DNA of 64,000 nucleotides from Acidimicrobiia bacterium (GCA_022827785.1 JAJEIM010000009.1:62001-126000); one strand, 5' to 3'; shown: positions 17,407 to 26,497, numbered from the stretch's first letter. Made by a program: numbers and translations. The notes: generated from the letters alone by a model not told the origin.

Positions 17407-18195
17407 GTGGCTGCAGGAATCCCGTTCGGGGAGGGCGAACCGGCACTCCTGCTCGACGACAAAGGCCGCAAGTACCTGCTTCACCTGCGCTCCAACGCAA
17501 CCTTCCAGTACCACCGGGGAAGCCTCGCCCACGCCGACATCATCGGCCGGCCCGAAGGCACCAGGTTCACATCCTCGAACGGCGCGCCGTTGATCGGTGT
17601 CCGTCCTCGCCTGGCCGAATACATTCTCAAGATGCGGCGCGGACCGCAGGTCGTGTACCCGAAGGATCTCGGCCCGATCATCCTGCATGCCGACATCGGC
17701 CCCGGCCTCACCGTCGTGGAGGCCGGAACGGGCTCCGGCGCCGCCACTATGGCCCTGGTCCGGGCGGTGGGCCCGACCGGCCGGGTCGTCTCGTGCGAAC
17801 TCCGTGAGGACCATGCAGCCCGCGGGCGGGCCAACATCTCGCGCTACTTCGGATCGATTCCCCGGCATCTTGACCTTCGGGTAGGCGATGTCCGTGAAAT
17901 CGTGGCCGAGGTCGAGCATGACCGCCTGTTCCTGGATCTTGCGGAGCCCTGGCGGGTCATCCCGGCCGCAGCCGAAACGTTACGACCCGGCGGTCTCGTC
18001 GCCGGCTACGTCCCCACAGTCCCGCAGGTCGACAGGATTCACAGCACCCTGGAGTCCAGCGACCGGTTCGTCGATGTCGAGACCTTCGAAGTCCTGCTCC
18101 GGACCTGGCACGTCGCGGGCCGTTCGGTGCGCCCGGACCACGGAATGGTCGGCCACACCGGATTCGTGACCACCGCCCGATGCGTCCATCCCTGA
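17407..18195 (+). CDS. trmI: tRNA (adenine-N1)-methyltransferase, TrmI family
   Basis: 262 residues from GTG 17407. It methylates A58 in the T-loop of tRNAs. The N-terminal domain has FGEGEPALLLDDKGRKYL. The SAM-binding core is VVEAGTGSGAATMALVRAVG, followed by LFLDLAEPW with the catalytic-site aspartate. YPKDLGPIILHADIGPG is typical of the family. In many actinobacteria this gene lies just upstream of the proteasomal ATPase, as here (63 nt before mpa). Confidence 0.93.
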   Translation: MAAGIPFGEGEPALLLDDKGRKYLLHLRSNATFQYHRGSLAHADIIGRPEGTRFTSSNGAPLIGVRPRLAEYILKMRRGPQVVYPKDLGPIILHADIGPGLTVVEAGTGSGAATMALVRAVGPTGRVVSCELREDHAARGRANISRYFGSIPRHLDLRVGDVREIVAEVEHDRLFLDLAEPWRVIPAAAETLRPGGLVAGYVPTVPQVDRIHSTLESSDRFVDVETFEVLLRTWHVAGRSVRPDHGMVGHTGFVTTARCVHP

Positions 18196-18203
18196 GGATT
18201 CGA

Positions 18204-18235
18204 TTGCCCAAGAAGAGCACGACCACTCGTATACT
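18204..18235 (+). promoter_or_regulatory. Possible mpa promoter
   Basis: TATACT at 18230-18235 is preceded by TTGCCC at 18204-18209 with a 20-base spacer, longer than ideal. It sits 23 bases before the mpa ATG. It would drive mpa-dop, which overlap or nearly touch. Confidence 0.4.
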
Positions 18236-18258
18236 GCCCGAAATGCTCAGGTGGGTGA

Positions 18259-19998
18259 ATGACTGATCGACAGATGCCGTACGAGTACGAGCACCGGGTC
18301 AACGCGCTCCGGGGCACCGTCCACGCGCTCGAGGAAGAGGTATCCGTCCTGCGCCGTCGTCTCCAGGACGCCCCGCGCCGGGTTCGGATGCTGGAAAGCC
18401 GCCTCGCCGAGGTCAAGGCCCAGCTTGCCCTGGCCGGCCAGCGCAACGAGAAGCTGTCCGCAGTGCTGGAGGAGGCCAGGGAACAGCTCGCCATGCTCAG
18501 GGCCGAGGTGGAGAAGCTGACCACCGCCCCCAATCCGTTCGCCACGGTGCTGGGTGTCAACAGCGACAGCACCGTCGACGTGATCAGCGGAGGGCGGCAG
18601 ATGCGTGTGAACGCCCAACCCTCCATCGAGATCAAGGAGCTCCAGCGCGGCCAGCAGGTGCTGGTGAACGACTCGATGAACATCGTGGAGGTCAGGGATT
18701 TCGACCGCCAGGGTCAGGTTGTCACCGTGAAGGAGCTCCTCTCCGACGACCGCCTGCTGGTGATGGCCCACGCCGACGAGGAGCGGGTCGTGGAGTTGGC
18801 TGGGCCCCTGCAGGGTGTTTTCCTGAGGATCGGAGATCACGTCCGCATCGATCCCCGCCACGGTCTCGCCTACGAGCGGCTGATCCGGCCCGAGGTCGAG
18901 GAACTGGTTCTCGAAGAGGTTCCCGACGTCACCTACGAGCAGGTGGGCGGACTCAAGGACCAGATCGAAGCGATCAAGGACGCGGTCGAACTCCCTTACG
19001 TCCATCGCGACCTGTTCGAGGAATACGGACTGGTGGCGCCGAAGGGTGTCCTGCTCTACGGGCCACCCGGTTGCGGCAAGACGCTCATCGCCAAGGCCGT
19101 TGCCAACAGCCTGGCCGACGCGGTGGCCAGGCGCACCGGCCACCAGGATGCCCGGTCCTACTTCCTCAACATCAAGGGTCCGGAGCTTCTCAACAAGTAC
19201 GTGGGCGAAACCGAGCGGCAGATCCGGCTGATCTTCCAGCGCGCCCGGGAGAAGTCGGACGAAGGCGTCCCGGTAATCGTCTTCTTCGATGAGATGGACT
19301 CCCTGTTCCGGACCCGGGGCACCGGCATCTCATCGGATGTCGAATCCACCATCGTCCCGCAGCTTCTCTCGGAACTCGATGGCGTGGAGATGATCAAGAA
19401 CGTGATCGTGATCGGCGCCTCCAACCGGGAAGACCTCATCGATCCGGCCATCCTCCGCCCCGGAAGGCTGGACGTGAAGATCAAGATCGCTCGTCCCAAC
19501 GTTTCGGCGGCCAAGCAGATCTTCAAGATCTACCTCGCCCCCGACCTCCCGTTCGACGCCGATGCTCTCGAAGCTGCGGGCGGTGATCCGGTTGTGCTAG
19601 TGGATCGCATCGTTGACCGCGTGGTGGAGAGGATGTACGCCGAGAGCGACGAGAACCGCTTCCTCGAGGTCACCTACCAGAACGGTGACCGCGAAGTCCT
19701 CTTCTTCCGTGACTTCGCCTCCGGCGCAATGATCGAGAACATCGTCCGCCGGGCCAAGAAGGCGGCCATCAAGCGGCGGATAGCCGGTGATGCCGGCGGG
19801 ATCGGCGCCCAAGACCTGCTGGTCGGCATCAAGCAGGAGTTCCGGGAACACGAGGACCTCCCGAACACCACCAATCCCGACGACTGGGCCAAGATATCCG
19901 GGAAGAAGGGGGAGCGGATCGTATACGTTCGAACCCTCATCGAGGGAGAGGACGAGTCGAGGACCATCGAGGCGGTCGGCGCAGGTCAGTACCTGTAG
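18259..19998 (+). CDS. mpa: Proteasome-associated AAA ATPase (Mpa/ARC)
   Basis: 579 residues. It forms the hexameric ring that binds Pup-tagged proteins, unfolds them and feeds them to the 20S proteasome. An N-terminal coiled coil (about 8-95) recruits Pup; two OB-fold segments follow. The AAA module has Walker A GPPGCGKT, Walker [11 protein letters not shown] and the arginine-finger region RPGRLDVKI. The C-terminus ends GQYL, the proteasome-docking tail also seen in mycobacterial Mpa. dop starts 2 nt after its stop. Confidence 0.97.
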   Translation: MTDRQMPYEYEHRVNALRGTVHALEEEVSVLRRRLQDAPRRVRMLESRLAEVKAQLALAGQRNEKLSAVLEEAREQLAMLRAEVEKLTTAPNPFATVLGVNSDSTVDVISGGRQMRVNAQPSIEIKELQRGQQVLVNDSMNIVEVRDFDRQGQVVTVKELLSDDRLLVMAHADEERVVELAGPLQGVFLRIGDHVRIDPRHGLAYERLIRPEVEELVLEEVPDVTYEQVGGLKDQIEAIKDAVELPYVHRDLFEEYGLVAPKGVLLYGPPGCGKTLIAKAVANSLADAVARRTGHQDARSYFLNIKGPELLNKYVGETERQIRLIFQRAREKSDEGVPVIVFFDEMDSLFRTRGTGISSDVESTIVPQLLSELDGVEMIKNVIVIGASNREDLIDPAILRPGRLDVKIKIARPNVSAAKQIFKIYLAPDLPFDADALEAAGGDPVVLVDRIVDRVVERMYAESDENRFLEVTYQNGDREVLFFRDFASGAMIENIVRRAKKAAIKRRIAGDAGGIGAQDLLVGIKQEFREHEDLPNTTNPDDWAKISGKKGERIVYVRTLIEGEDESRTIEAVGAGQYL

Positions 19999-20000
19999 GC

Positions 20001-21479
20001 ATGGCAATCCCCAAAGTCATCGGGACCGAGACCGAATACGGGATCACCGTTCGCAATCAACCGGACTTCAACCCGACCCTCGCTTCCTCTCTCGTGGTCA
20101 ACTCCTACCAGGGGGGACGCGTTCGAGTGCGATGGTCGTTCGACGAGGAAACCCCGGGGCGGGACGCCCGCGGGGGCGGCCACGAGGACCACGGCCTGGC
20201 CGAGCCCGATTCCGGTCTGGTCAACGTGGTGTTGACCAACGGCGCCCGCTTCTACGTCGACCACGCCCATCCCGAGTACTCCAGCCCCGAATGCGTCGAT
20301 CCCCGGCAGGCCGCCCTGTACGACAAGGTTGGGGAGAGGGTGGTGGCCACGGCCGTGGACCAGGCCTACCAGATCCTCCGGCCGGGCGAGTACATGTACG
20401 TCCACAAGAACAACAGCGACGGAAAGGGCAACTCCTACGGTCACCACGAGAACTACCTGGTCGACAGGGAGTTGCCTTTCTCCGACCTGATCCGCTACGC
20501 CACGACATGGCTGGTCACCCGCCAGATCTTCACCGGGTCGGGGAAGCTCGGTTCCGAGAACGGCCGCCCACCGGTGCGGTACCAGATAAGCCAGCGAGCC
20601 GACTTCTTCGAGGAGGAGGTCGGCTTGGAGACCACGCTCAAGAGACCCATCATCAATACCAGGGACGAGCCTCACGGTGACCCGGCCCGGTATCGGCGAT
20701 TCCACGTAATCATCGGCGACGCCAACATGTCCGAGGTACAGACGTTCGTGAAGCTGGGAACCACCGCCTTGCTGCTGGCCGCCATCGAGGACCGGGCCAT
20801 TCCCGACGATCTGGCCCTGGCAGATCCGGTCTCGGCCACGTGGCAATTGAGCCATGACGTCTCCCTCAGCCTCCCCATCGCGATGTCAGACGGGTCGACC
20901 GCCACCGCTCTCGAGCTCCAGTTCCGCTACCTCGAGTGGCTGTCGAAGTATGCGGCCTCCAACCATCCGGAGCCGGTGTGGGCGGACGTCATAACCGAGT
21001 GGAGTTCCATCCTCTGTGACCTGGAGCACGACATGATGCTTACTTCGGACCGGATCGACTGGACCGCCAAGCTACGGATGCTGAGCGCCTTCCGCCGGCG
21101 GGACGACCTGGAATGGCACGATCCCAAGCTGGCCATGGCCGCGCTCCAGTACCACGACACCGACCCCCGGAAGGGCTTGGCATACCGGCTCGAGGAGCGG
21201 GGGCTGCTCCGGAGGATCTTCGGCGACGACGAACTACGACGGGCGACCCTGGAACCGCCTGCCGACACCCGCGCCTACTTCCGGGGACGATGCGTCAAGA
21301 AGTACCCCGACTCGCTCGTGGCGGCCAACTGGGACTCCCTGGTGTTCGATGTGGGTGAGGAATCCCTCAAGCGGGTGCCTATGATGGAGCCCTTGCGTGG
21401 TAACGAGTCCCTGGTTGGAGACCTGCTCGACACCTCTCCGGACGCGGCCGCGCTTCTGGACGCTCTGGGAGGATGCTGA
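20001..21479 (+). CDS. dop: Deamidase/depupylase Dop
   Basis: 492 residues. Dop converts the C-terminal Gln of Pup to Glu and also removes Pup from substrates. It shares the glutamine-synthetase-like fold of PafA: GTETEYGI (ATP/Mg site), ARFYVDHAHPEYSSPEC containing the catalytic aspartate, YVHKNNSDGKGNSYGHHENY and NTRDEPHGDP. A Dop-type loop (about residues 40-80) is present. In many actinobacteria pup follows directly. Here a ~10.4 kb integrated element intervenes, and its last gene converges on dop. Confidence 0.96.
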   Translation: MAIPKVIGTETEYGITVRNQPDFNPTLASSLVVNSYQGGRVRVRWSFDEETPGRDARGGGHEDHGLAEPDSGLVNVVLTNGARFYVDHAHPEYSSPECVDPRQAALYDKVGERVVATAVDQAYQILRPGEYMYVHKNNSDGKGNSYGHHENYLVDRELPFSDLIRYATTWLVTRQIFTGSGKLGSENGRPPVRYQISQRADFFEEEVGLETTLKRPIINTRDEPHGDPARYRRFHVIIGDANMSEVQTFVKLGTTALLLAAIEDRAIPDDLALADPVSATWQLSHDVSLSLPIAMSDGSTATALELQFRYLEWLSKYAASNHPEPVWADVITEWSSILCDLEHDMMLTSDRIDWTAKLRMLSAFRRRDDLEWHDPKLAMAALQYHDTDPRKGLAYRLEERGLLRRIFGDDELRRATLEPPADTRAYFRGRCVKKYPDSLVAANWDSLVFDVGEESLKRVPMMEPLRGNESLVGDLLDTSPDAAALLDALGGC

Positions 21480-21592
21480 GGACGTGGATTGGGCAGGCCC
21501 CGCTGTCACAGACTTGAGATGGTGCCATCAACCGCCCATACCGCCATTCCACAGACAGACGAAGCCGATGACCGCCAGAGCACGCCTGGTTG

Positions 21593-21603
21593 TTTCGCGG
21601 ACA
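21593..21603 (+). other. Candidate left attachment core (attL)
   Basis: The 11 bases tttcgcggaca recur exactly at 31947-31957, at the other end of the element, with partial similarity continuing on both sides. The copy here is 113 bases past the dop stop. Joining the two copies would place dop and pup about 145 bases apart. Eleven bases is short, so chance cannot be excluded. Confidence 0.45.
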
Positions 21604-21729
21604 AGTCACAACCCGACCCCATAACCCCAGGTCAGAGCGTTTTCGGTGAGTCATCCGTATGCCTTTTCTATGCTTTCCGGGGTCTCGGTACCTTCTGATA
21701 CGATCTCAGCATCCTACAGGAAGGCCACA

Positions 21730-21984
21730 ATGACCACCGCATGCTCCGACCCCGGCAGCTACCCGATCCCAGGCAAGCCACCCACCTCAGAGGACCTCAT
21801 CGAGATCGCCGTGGGCTCCTACCTCGTCGAGGACGACGCCACAGACCTCGACGCACTGCCCGACGATCTCAGGGCTGAAGCCCCGCTACCTCAGCGGCCT
21901 GATCGGCGTCCATACCCTCACCGCCGCTACCGAGCAGCGAAGCGAACACCCGAGCCCGGCCCACCAACTCGTCAGAGCTTCTGA
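21730..21984 (+). CDS. Hypothetical plus-strand protein at the left end of the element
   Basis: 84 residues from ATG 21730, preceded by caggaaggcc as a fair ribosome site. The first ~55 residues are acidic (DLIEIAVGSYLVEDD, DLDALPDDL); the tail is Pro/Arg-rich and overlaps the 3' end of the portal gene on the other strand by 116 bases. No family is recognised. It would be the only plus-strand gene of the element. The upstream stretch 21480-21729 holds the candidate attL and no other gene. Confidence 0.4.
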   Translation: MTTACSDPGSYPIPGKPPTSEDLIEIAVGSYLVEDDATDLDALPDDLRAEAPLPQRPDRRPYPHRRYRAAKRTPEPGPPTRQSF

Positions 21985-22957
21985 CCGGCGACCAATCCAG
22001 AGACACCGCCGCTCCCGTCTTGGCCGATAGCTCCTCAGCCATCAACTCGCCGACAGGCTGGAGCACCGTGATCACCGCCAACCGCCATGCTTCCCTAGTA
22101 GCGCTTGCGTCACCGGTCACCAGCCCCAGGAGGATCGGAGAGAAACCCACCGCGGCCATGATCTCCCGCGTGGACGCCTCGAACAGCCTCACCAAGCTCT
22201 CGGGCGGATGCGCTCCCACCCGATGCGGACGCCAGCCACCATCAGAAGGGTTGCGGCCCATCTCCTGGCTCCACTTCCCCGTACTCTGGGATTCGACTAC
22301 AGCCAGCTTGCCCGCCAGCACTTTGAGATCGGCCTTCAACTTCGTAACGGTCGGGTCTTCCCCGTCGACAGGAATCGGCAACAGAGCGCCCCGAGTACCC
22401 GACACCTCATCGCCGAGAGCATGTACCAACTCGGCCGAGAGCCTGCCCGCCATAGTTGCCGCCTCGATGGGTGACACACCCCGCCATGGTCTATCGGGCT
22501 CGGTCTGCCAGACGAAATGACACACCCGCCCCGGCCCTTGCCTCTCCCGCCTCGTCTGGGTGCTCGGCCCGGCCAGATTCAGCGAATACAACCAGGAGTC
22601 GGGATCGTAGGAACCGCTGATATCCCAATCAGCGGCGGGAGGTAGCGCGATCCGCTCCCCTCTCACGTCCAGCCCGTGGACACTCTCACCCTGCCGAACC
22701 AGCGCCCTACCGATGAGGTTTCGGGTACGGGGACAGAGAGCCTTAGCTATCGGATCGGGAGCATCCACCCTCACAGTAGCGAACGCCCGACCGACCAGAC
22801 CGGCGACAGACTCCAGCGCGGCGGTAGCTGTTGCCTTGGCTACCGAGCCACCCGCTCTAGCCACCATCAGATCAACAAGGGTATCGGTGTAGGAGGATTC
22901 CGCTCTCGTCTCGATCTCAGGCTCTCGACCCATGAAGGTGTCAACCCACCGGCCCAT
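21869..22957 (-). CDS. Phage portal protein (HK97-type)
   Basis: 362 residues. Portals form the dodecameric ring at one capsid vertex through which DNA enters and the tail attaches. Features: an early region with ALESVAGLVGRAFATVRV, VCHFVWQTEPDRPWRGVSP, which fits portals of the HK97/phage Mu-like class, and SLVRLFEASTREIMAAVGFSPILLGLVTGDASATREAWR, the conserved C-terminal clip/crown approach. It starts with a 4-nt overlap on the joining protein gene and is the last gene of the minus-strand operon. Being last, after capsid and connectors, is not the usual head-gene order. Confidence 0.85.
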   Translation of the reverse strand: MGRWVDTFMGREPEIETRAESSYTDTLVDLMVARAGGSVAKATATAALESVAGLVGRAFATVRVDAPDPIAKALCPRTRNLIGRALVRQGESVHGLDVRGERIALPPAADWDISGSYDPDSWLYSLNLAGPSTQTRRERQGPGRVCHFVWQTEPDRPWRGVSPIEAATMAGRLSAELVHALGDEVSGTRGALLPIPVDGEDPTVTKLKADLKVLAGKLAVVESQSTGKWSQEMGRNPSDGGWRPHRVGAHPPESLVRLFEASTREIMAAVGFSPILLGLVTGDASATREAWRLAVITVLQPVGELMAEELSAKTGAAVSLDWSPVRSSDELVGRARVFASLLGSGGEGMDADQAAEVAGLQP

Positions 22958-23286
22958 CAGACGATCCCCTCAACCGTCAGATCTAAGAATCGCCGCCGAT
23001 CCACCTCAACCGCCCGATCGGTCTGGTACCGGACACCGGCCACCAGCACCGACAACCTCCTATCGAGCGCCGCCGCCCAGAAGTCAGCCCGCCACCGTAT
23101 CCGCCACCGTGTCGTATCTCGTAGCTCGACGGCCAACCGATCCGCGGTTGAGAACACTCGGTTGGTCTTTTTCTCGGCCCAAACTTCATGATCGACGATC
23201 GGCCCGGGTATCGGAGTACCGTCCTCCGCCCCGTCCTGTTCCTGGACGCCGACGGTGATCACCCGATCCAGACGGCAGACAGTCAC
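22957..23286 (-). CDS. Head-tail joining (head closure) protein
   Basis: 109 residues from GTG 23286. The pattern GPIVDHEVWAEKK, then WRIRWRADF, LSVLVAGVRYQTD and RRRFLDLTVEGI, is that of small SPP1 gp16/lambda gpFII-like head closure proteins, which bridge the portal connector and the tail. It overlaps both neighbours by 4 nt. Keeping a tail-joining protein in an element without tail genes suggests that the heads are meant to receive foreign tails. Confidence 0.7.
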   Translation of the reverse strand: MTVCRLDRVITVGVQEQDGAEDGTPIPGPIVDHEVWAEKKTNRVFSTADRLAVELRDTTRWRIRWRADFWAAALDRRLSVLVAGVRYQTDRAVEVDRRRFLDLTVEGIV

Positions 23287-23897
23287 AGTATCTCCAGGAG
23301 CGTGATCGTCACAACATCATCCGGGCTTGTGCCCCGCACCCAGACCGGCCCAGGAGCTACGAAGGTGAAGAACTCGCCCGGCCCGAACCGAACGTAATCG
23401 TCCAGGTCTTGGGCAGCGGTCTCGCCGAAGAACACCAGCGCCCCGTCAACCACCGAGTGAGGAACGACGTGTCCCTGGAATCGCCCGTCAAGCCCCACCG
23501 TGATATCCACCGTCTCGCCGGGCTCGATGTCTACATGGCCAGAGCTACGGAGTCGGGTACGGACAGGCTCGGTCTCATCTTCTGCCGACTCCCTGCCCAC
23601 GATCCCCGCCCGATGCTCCCTCCAGGGTTCGAGGATTCTCGACGCCCCGCTATTGCGCATGGCGTTCGCATAGGAGAATCTCGCCGACGTATACGGCTGA
23701 TCGAACAGGTACCCGGACAATCTCACGCAACTCTCGTTGACGATTGCCGCCGGAGTGGTCTCGTAGGAATCCCCCAACCATCTCTCGATCTGAGCGATGG
23801 CGAACTCCCGCAACCTGGTTACTTCCACCGTCTCGGGATCGCTATCGCCCACCCGTAGAGCCTGAGCCAGTGCGGACTCGGTGAGGGTCACAGCCAT
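23283..23897 (-). CDS. Head-tail connector (gp6/gp15-like adaptor)
   Basis: 204 residues. The N-terminal half is helical with ESALAQALRVGDSDPETVEV, FAIAQIERWLGDSYETTPAA and ANAMRNSGASRILEPWREHR, the arrangement of gp6-type connector subunits that dock under the portal. The C-terminal half (about 115-204) is beta-rich with VDITVGLDGRFQGHVVP and may be a small added domain. It overlaps the protease stop by 10 nt and the joining protein start by 4 nt. Family assignment is by pattern and position. Confidence 0.65.
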   Translation of the reverse strand: MAVTLTESALAQALRVGDSDPETVEVTRLREFAIAQIERWLGDSYETTPAAIVNESCVRLSGYLFDQPYTSARFSYANAMRNSGASRILEPWREHRAGIVGRESAEDETEPVRTRLRSSGHVDIEPGETVDITVGLDGRFQGHVVPHSVVDGALVFFGETAAQDLDDYVRFGPGEFFTFVAPGPVWVRGTSPDDVVTITLLEIL

Positions 23898-24787
23898 ATC
23901 CGTCTCCTACGGCGTTGCTCGACTCCCCGCACGGTGGCGGCCTGGTGTCCACGATCATGCGGCGTCGCCTTGATCAGCATCCCCCGCAGCGCCACAGACG
24001 AGAACACCCGCACGGTGTCCAGGTCCTCGAACACCGACGTGGCGGCGTCGATGATCGGTCTCGCATACACCGGTCCCGCCCTGGCCGACTCGACAACCTG
24101 GCGGGCAGCAGCCGAATCCGTAGGACCGTCGAGACCCACACGCAGCCCCGCTTCACCCTCCTCAAGTATCAGGGTTCCTCGGCGGGTAGAGCCCAGCACC
24201 GAGGCGAACCCCTGTCCGCCGACAGCGAGAATGTCCCGATCCGACGCCAACGCCTCATCGAACGCCTCGGGGGTGAACCGGACGCTGGTGCATCCGCCGC
24301 CCTGACATGTGCATTCCAGGCGGCGCTCGAACGGGACCTCGGCCACGAACCACGCCTCGCTGAGACGTTGCCTCAACTCCAAGCGTGAGCCCGCATAGGA
24401 GGGGATATCCACCAATCCGATACCACCGAGATAGGCGCGGTCTATCACACGCAGACCTCCTACCTCTCGCTCAGTTAATGAACCGAACTCGACCGAAAAA
24501 CCGGTCAATCTCCTACGCCTGACCAGATCGAGCGCCGCGCCGGGAAGTAGCTCAGCCCGAACCTCCAAGGCGGCGGGATTGTCCATCACCACCATGCGAT
24601 CACGGGTAGAAGCAACCTCGATCAAAGGATCATGCTGGAGGCGCAGAGCCAGAGGATCGGCCACCTCCACGAACGCCCCGGCGCTGAACCGCTCCCGACG
24701 ATCAGAAGCAACCTCTCCGTACCGGACACCAGCACCCGAGATCACCCGACCGCTCACCCGGAACTCGACCGCCCCGGCGATCTCCAT
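23888..24787 (-). CDS. HK97-family prohead protease with a degenerate second copy
   Basis: 299 residues. It processes the scaffold part of the capsid protein during head maturation. Residues ~8-140 form the protease: H52 in LRLQHDPLIEVAST and S98 in LTGFSVEF are the catalytic pair. After a cysteine-rich linker (ECTCQGGGC, 158-166) a second, similar stretch follows: RFTPEAF (170-176) mirrors RFSAGAF (33-39) and LGSTRRGTLILEE mirrors ASTRDRMVVMDN. At the positions of H52 and S98 the second copy has Gly and Val. It therefore looks like a tandem duplication with one inactive half. Confidence 0.8.
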   Translation of the reverse strand: MEIAGAVEFRVSGRVISGAGVRYGEVASDRRERFSAGAFVEVADPLALRLQHDPLIEVASTRDRMVVMDNPAALEVRAELLPGAALDLVRRRRLTGFSVEFGSLTEREVGGLRVIDRAYLGGIGLVDIPSYAGSRLELRQRLSEAWFVAEVPFERRLECTCQGGGCTSVRFTPEAFDEALASDRDILAVGGQGFASVLGSTRRGTLILEEGEAGLRVGLDGPTDSAAARQVVESARAGPVYARPIIDAATSVFEDLDTVRVFSSVALRGMLIKATPHDRGHQAATVRGVEQRRRRRIWL

Positions 24788-24799
24788 CAGCGACCGGCC

Positions 24800-26023
24800 C
24801 TAGGTGATCTTCACCCAGGAAGCAGCATACGCAGCCGAGCGGATCAGGTTGAAGCCACCCCAGAGAGCAACCATCGTGATCACGATCTCGCCCGCCTTTG
24901 CTTGCGTCACCTCATCGACGATGAGGGTCGGCCCCTGCCAGACCGGAGCGACAGCGTGACGTAGCGACACGTCTTTGGCGGCGATCACCAGCGCGTTACC
25001 AGCCACCGAATCCACCGTTGCCGCCGCGGGAATATGGGCGCTCACCCTCAGCCCGCCGCTCTTTGAGGTCAGCGCGTCCACCGCGTTGTAATCGGCGTTG
25101 TTCGAGCGGTAGACAGAGCCCGCATGAGCGTAGGTGTCGCTCCCGAAGAGCAGCCGAACATCTGACGCCATGTTGGCGTAGATACCGTCCACCTCTCCGT
25201 ACAGCAGAGAAAGGTAGTCGCTGAACTTGGCGGTGGTCGATGCCTTGTCACCGTCCTTCGGTCGGATACCACCGGAGCTTGCCAAGAACCCGTTGGCGAT
25301 GATCTCAGAATCCATCTTGTCGGAGATCGCGGCGCTCAAGTTCTCGCGAAGCGCTTCCTCCATACCGGCCAGCCTTGCCCGATCCTCCCTGCGGATGAAG
25401 AACGAACCCTGCACCCTCTTGGGAGCGACCGTCTTAGCGGTGAACGCCCCAGCCGAATGAGCCTGGTCATCTCCCGCCGCGGGAGTACCAGGCTTGAGAC
25501 TCGTAGACAACAGCGTGAAGGTGGAATCCCCGACCGGAACAGAAGGCATCTCGACTCCGAGATATGCCGCCGCCGCTCTCGGGAACACCGCGGGAATGAT
25601 CGGATGCTGCACCGCTCCCGTATCCGACGGTGCCGAAGTCTGCCCGGCGGTGCGGACTTCCAGAAGCTCCAAAGGAACCTGAGCGGAGTCAAGGCCCAAC
25701 TCGTCCTGTAGCTCGCGGGTGGCTCCATCAGTGGCGCGACCACCTAGAGCGGCGTCCACAATGTCACTCAACCTGGCCTTATCCACCATCGAGCGGAACT
25801 CGGTATCGGTCTTCCCGCCCTCGGTAGTGGTCTCGTTGGCCGCCTCGTCCTCAGCCACCATCAAGGCCCTGGCCCTGGTCTCCAACTCGGTGTATTCGTT
25901 GGTCAAGGTACCGATCTCAGCGCGGTGCTCCTCAGTGAGATCGTCACCACTCAGCCCGCCGAGATGGTTGAGACGCTCCTTGACCTCACTGATTCGGAGC
26001 GCCACCTTTAGCGATTCCCTCAC
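24800..26023 (-). CDS. Major capsid protein (HK97 fold)
   Basis: 407 residues from GTG 26023, with aaggggaag as ribosome site. The N-terminal ~70 residues form a charged coiled coil (ISEVKERLNHLGGLSGDDL...), the scaffold-like delta domain normally removed by the prohead protease. The body has IIPAVFPRAAAAYLGVEMPSV and PVGDSTFTLLS, then a region with VQGSFFIRREDRARLAGMEE and ALRENLSAAISDKMDSEIIA (E-loop and spine helix), and DVSLRHAVAPVWQGPTLIVD near the end, as in HK97-type capsids. Protease gene follows 12 nt downstream. Confidence 0.85.
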   Translation of the reverse strand: MRESLKVALRISEVKERLNHLGGLSGDDLTEEHRAEIGTLTNEYTELETRARALMVAEDEAANETTTEGGKTDTEFRSMVDKARLSDIVDAALGGRATDGATRELQDELGLDSAQVPLELLEVRTAGQTSAPSDTGAVQHPIIPAVFPRAAAAYLGVEMPSVPVGDSTFTLLSTSLKPGTPAAGDDQAHSAGAFTAKTVAPKRVQGSFFIRREDRARLAGMEEALRENLSAAISDKMDSEIIANGFLASSGGIRPKDGDKASTTAKFSDYLSLLYGEVDGIYANMASDVRLLFGSDTYAHAGSVYRSNNADYNAVDALTSKSGGLRVSAHIPAAATVDSVAGNALVIAAKDVSLRHAVAPVWQGPTLIVDEVTQAKAGEIVITMVALWGGFNLIRSAAYAASWVKIT

Positions 26024-26063
26024 TGTGCTTCCCCTTCTACTCGTACTTGTGCGGATGATAGCA

Positions 26064-26333
26064 CTAGAAGGCCGCGAGATAGTTCCGCCATTCTTCTACT
26101 TCCTGAGGCACTTTCTGAGCGTTTTCTTTTCCGGTTTTGGAAAAATGACAGCCTTTGCACAAGACCCGCAAATTCGAGCGATCCCAGAAATCGCCACCAC
26201 GAGACCACGGAACAACATGATCAATCTCGAAGCGCCGACAAGCCCCGCACTCCTGGCACCGCCACCCGGCTTCATCCAACAACTCCAGGCGAAGATTCCG
26301 CCAACGGGGAGTCTGGTACAGATTTCTAGACAT
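26064..26333 (-). CDS. HNH endonuclease
   Basis: 89 residues from ATG 26333. The HNH motif is complete: zinc cysteines C26 and C29 (CQEC), catalytic DH at 38-39 (FEIDHVVPWSRGGDFW), N54 (DRSNLRVLC), and C59/C62-H63 (CKGCH). Small HNH proteins beside the terminase are needed for DNA packaging by many cos-type phages, where they work with the large terminase at cos. Its position between terL and the capsid gene fits that role. Confidence 0.9.
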   Translation of the reverse strand: MSRNLYQTPRWRNLRLELLDEAGWRCQECGACRRFEIDHVVPWSRGGDFWDRSNLRVLCKGCHFSKTGKENAQKVPQEVEEWRNYLAAF

Positions 26334-26357
26334 TGGCAAGCTCCGCTACCCGCTTGC

Positions 26358-26470
26358 GAGTAATCTTACCATCGCTTGGAAACGTATCATTTGATACGTT
26401 TCCTTTCTGAGCGAGACGCGGAGTAATCTTATTATCGGTAACACCCGAACAGGGGTCAAGTGACCCCTGT
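26358..26470. promoter_or_regulatory. Repeat-rich cis region between terL and the HNH gene (possible cos or ori)
   Basis: The gap 26334-26497 is the most repeat-dense non-coding stretch of the element. It holds a 17-base direct repeat (gagtaatcttaccatcg at 26358 and a copy with two changes at 26421). It also has a perfect 11-bp hairpin (ggaaacgtatc-attt-gatacgtttcc, 26378-26403) and a perfect 10-bp inverted repeat (acaggggtca-ag-tgacccctgt, 26449-26470). The hairpins are followed by T-rich strings on the plus strand only, so plus-strand terminators are possible. Confidence 0.45.
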
Positions 26471-26497
26471 TTTATATCAACGTTGGTTTGCGTTGGT

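Noticed and set aside
21658-21667. gtatgccttt, repeated at 31822-31831, as an alternative attachment core
   Set aside because: It is a base shorter than tttcgcggaca, lies further from pup, and its flanks do not match. It cannot be fully excluded.
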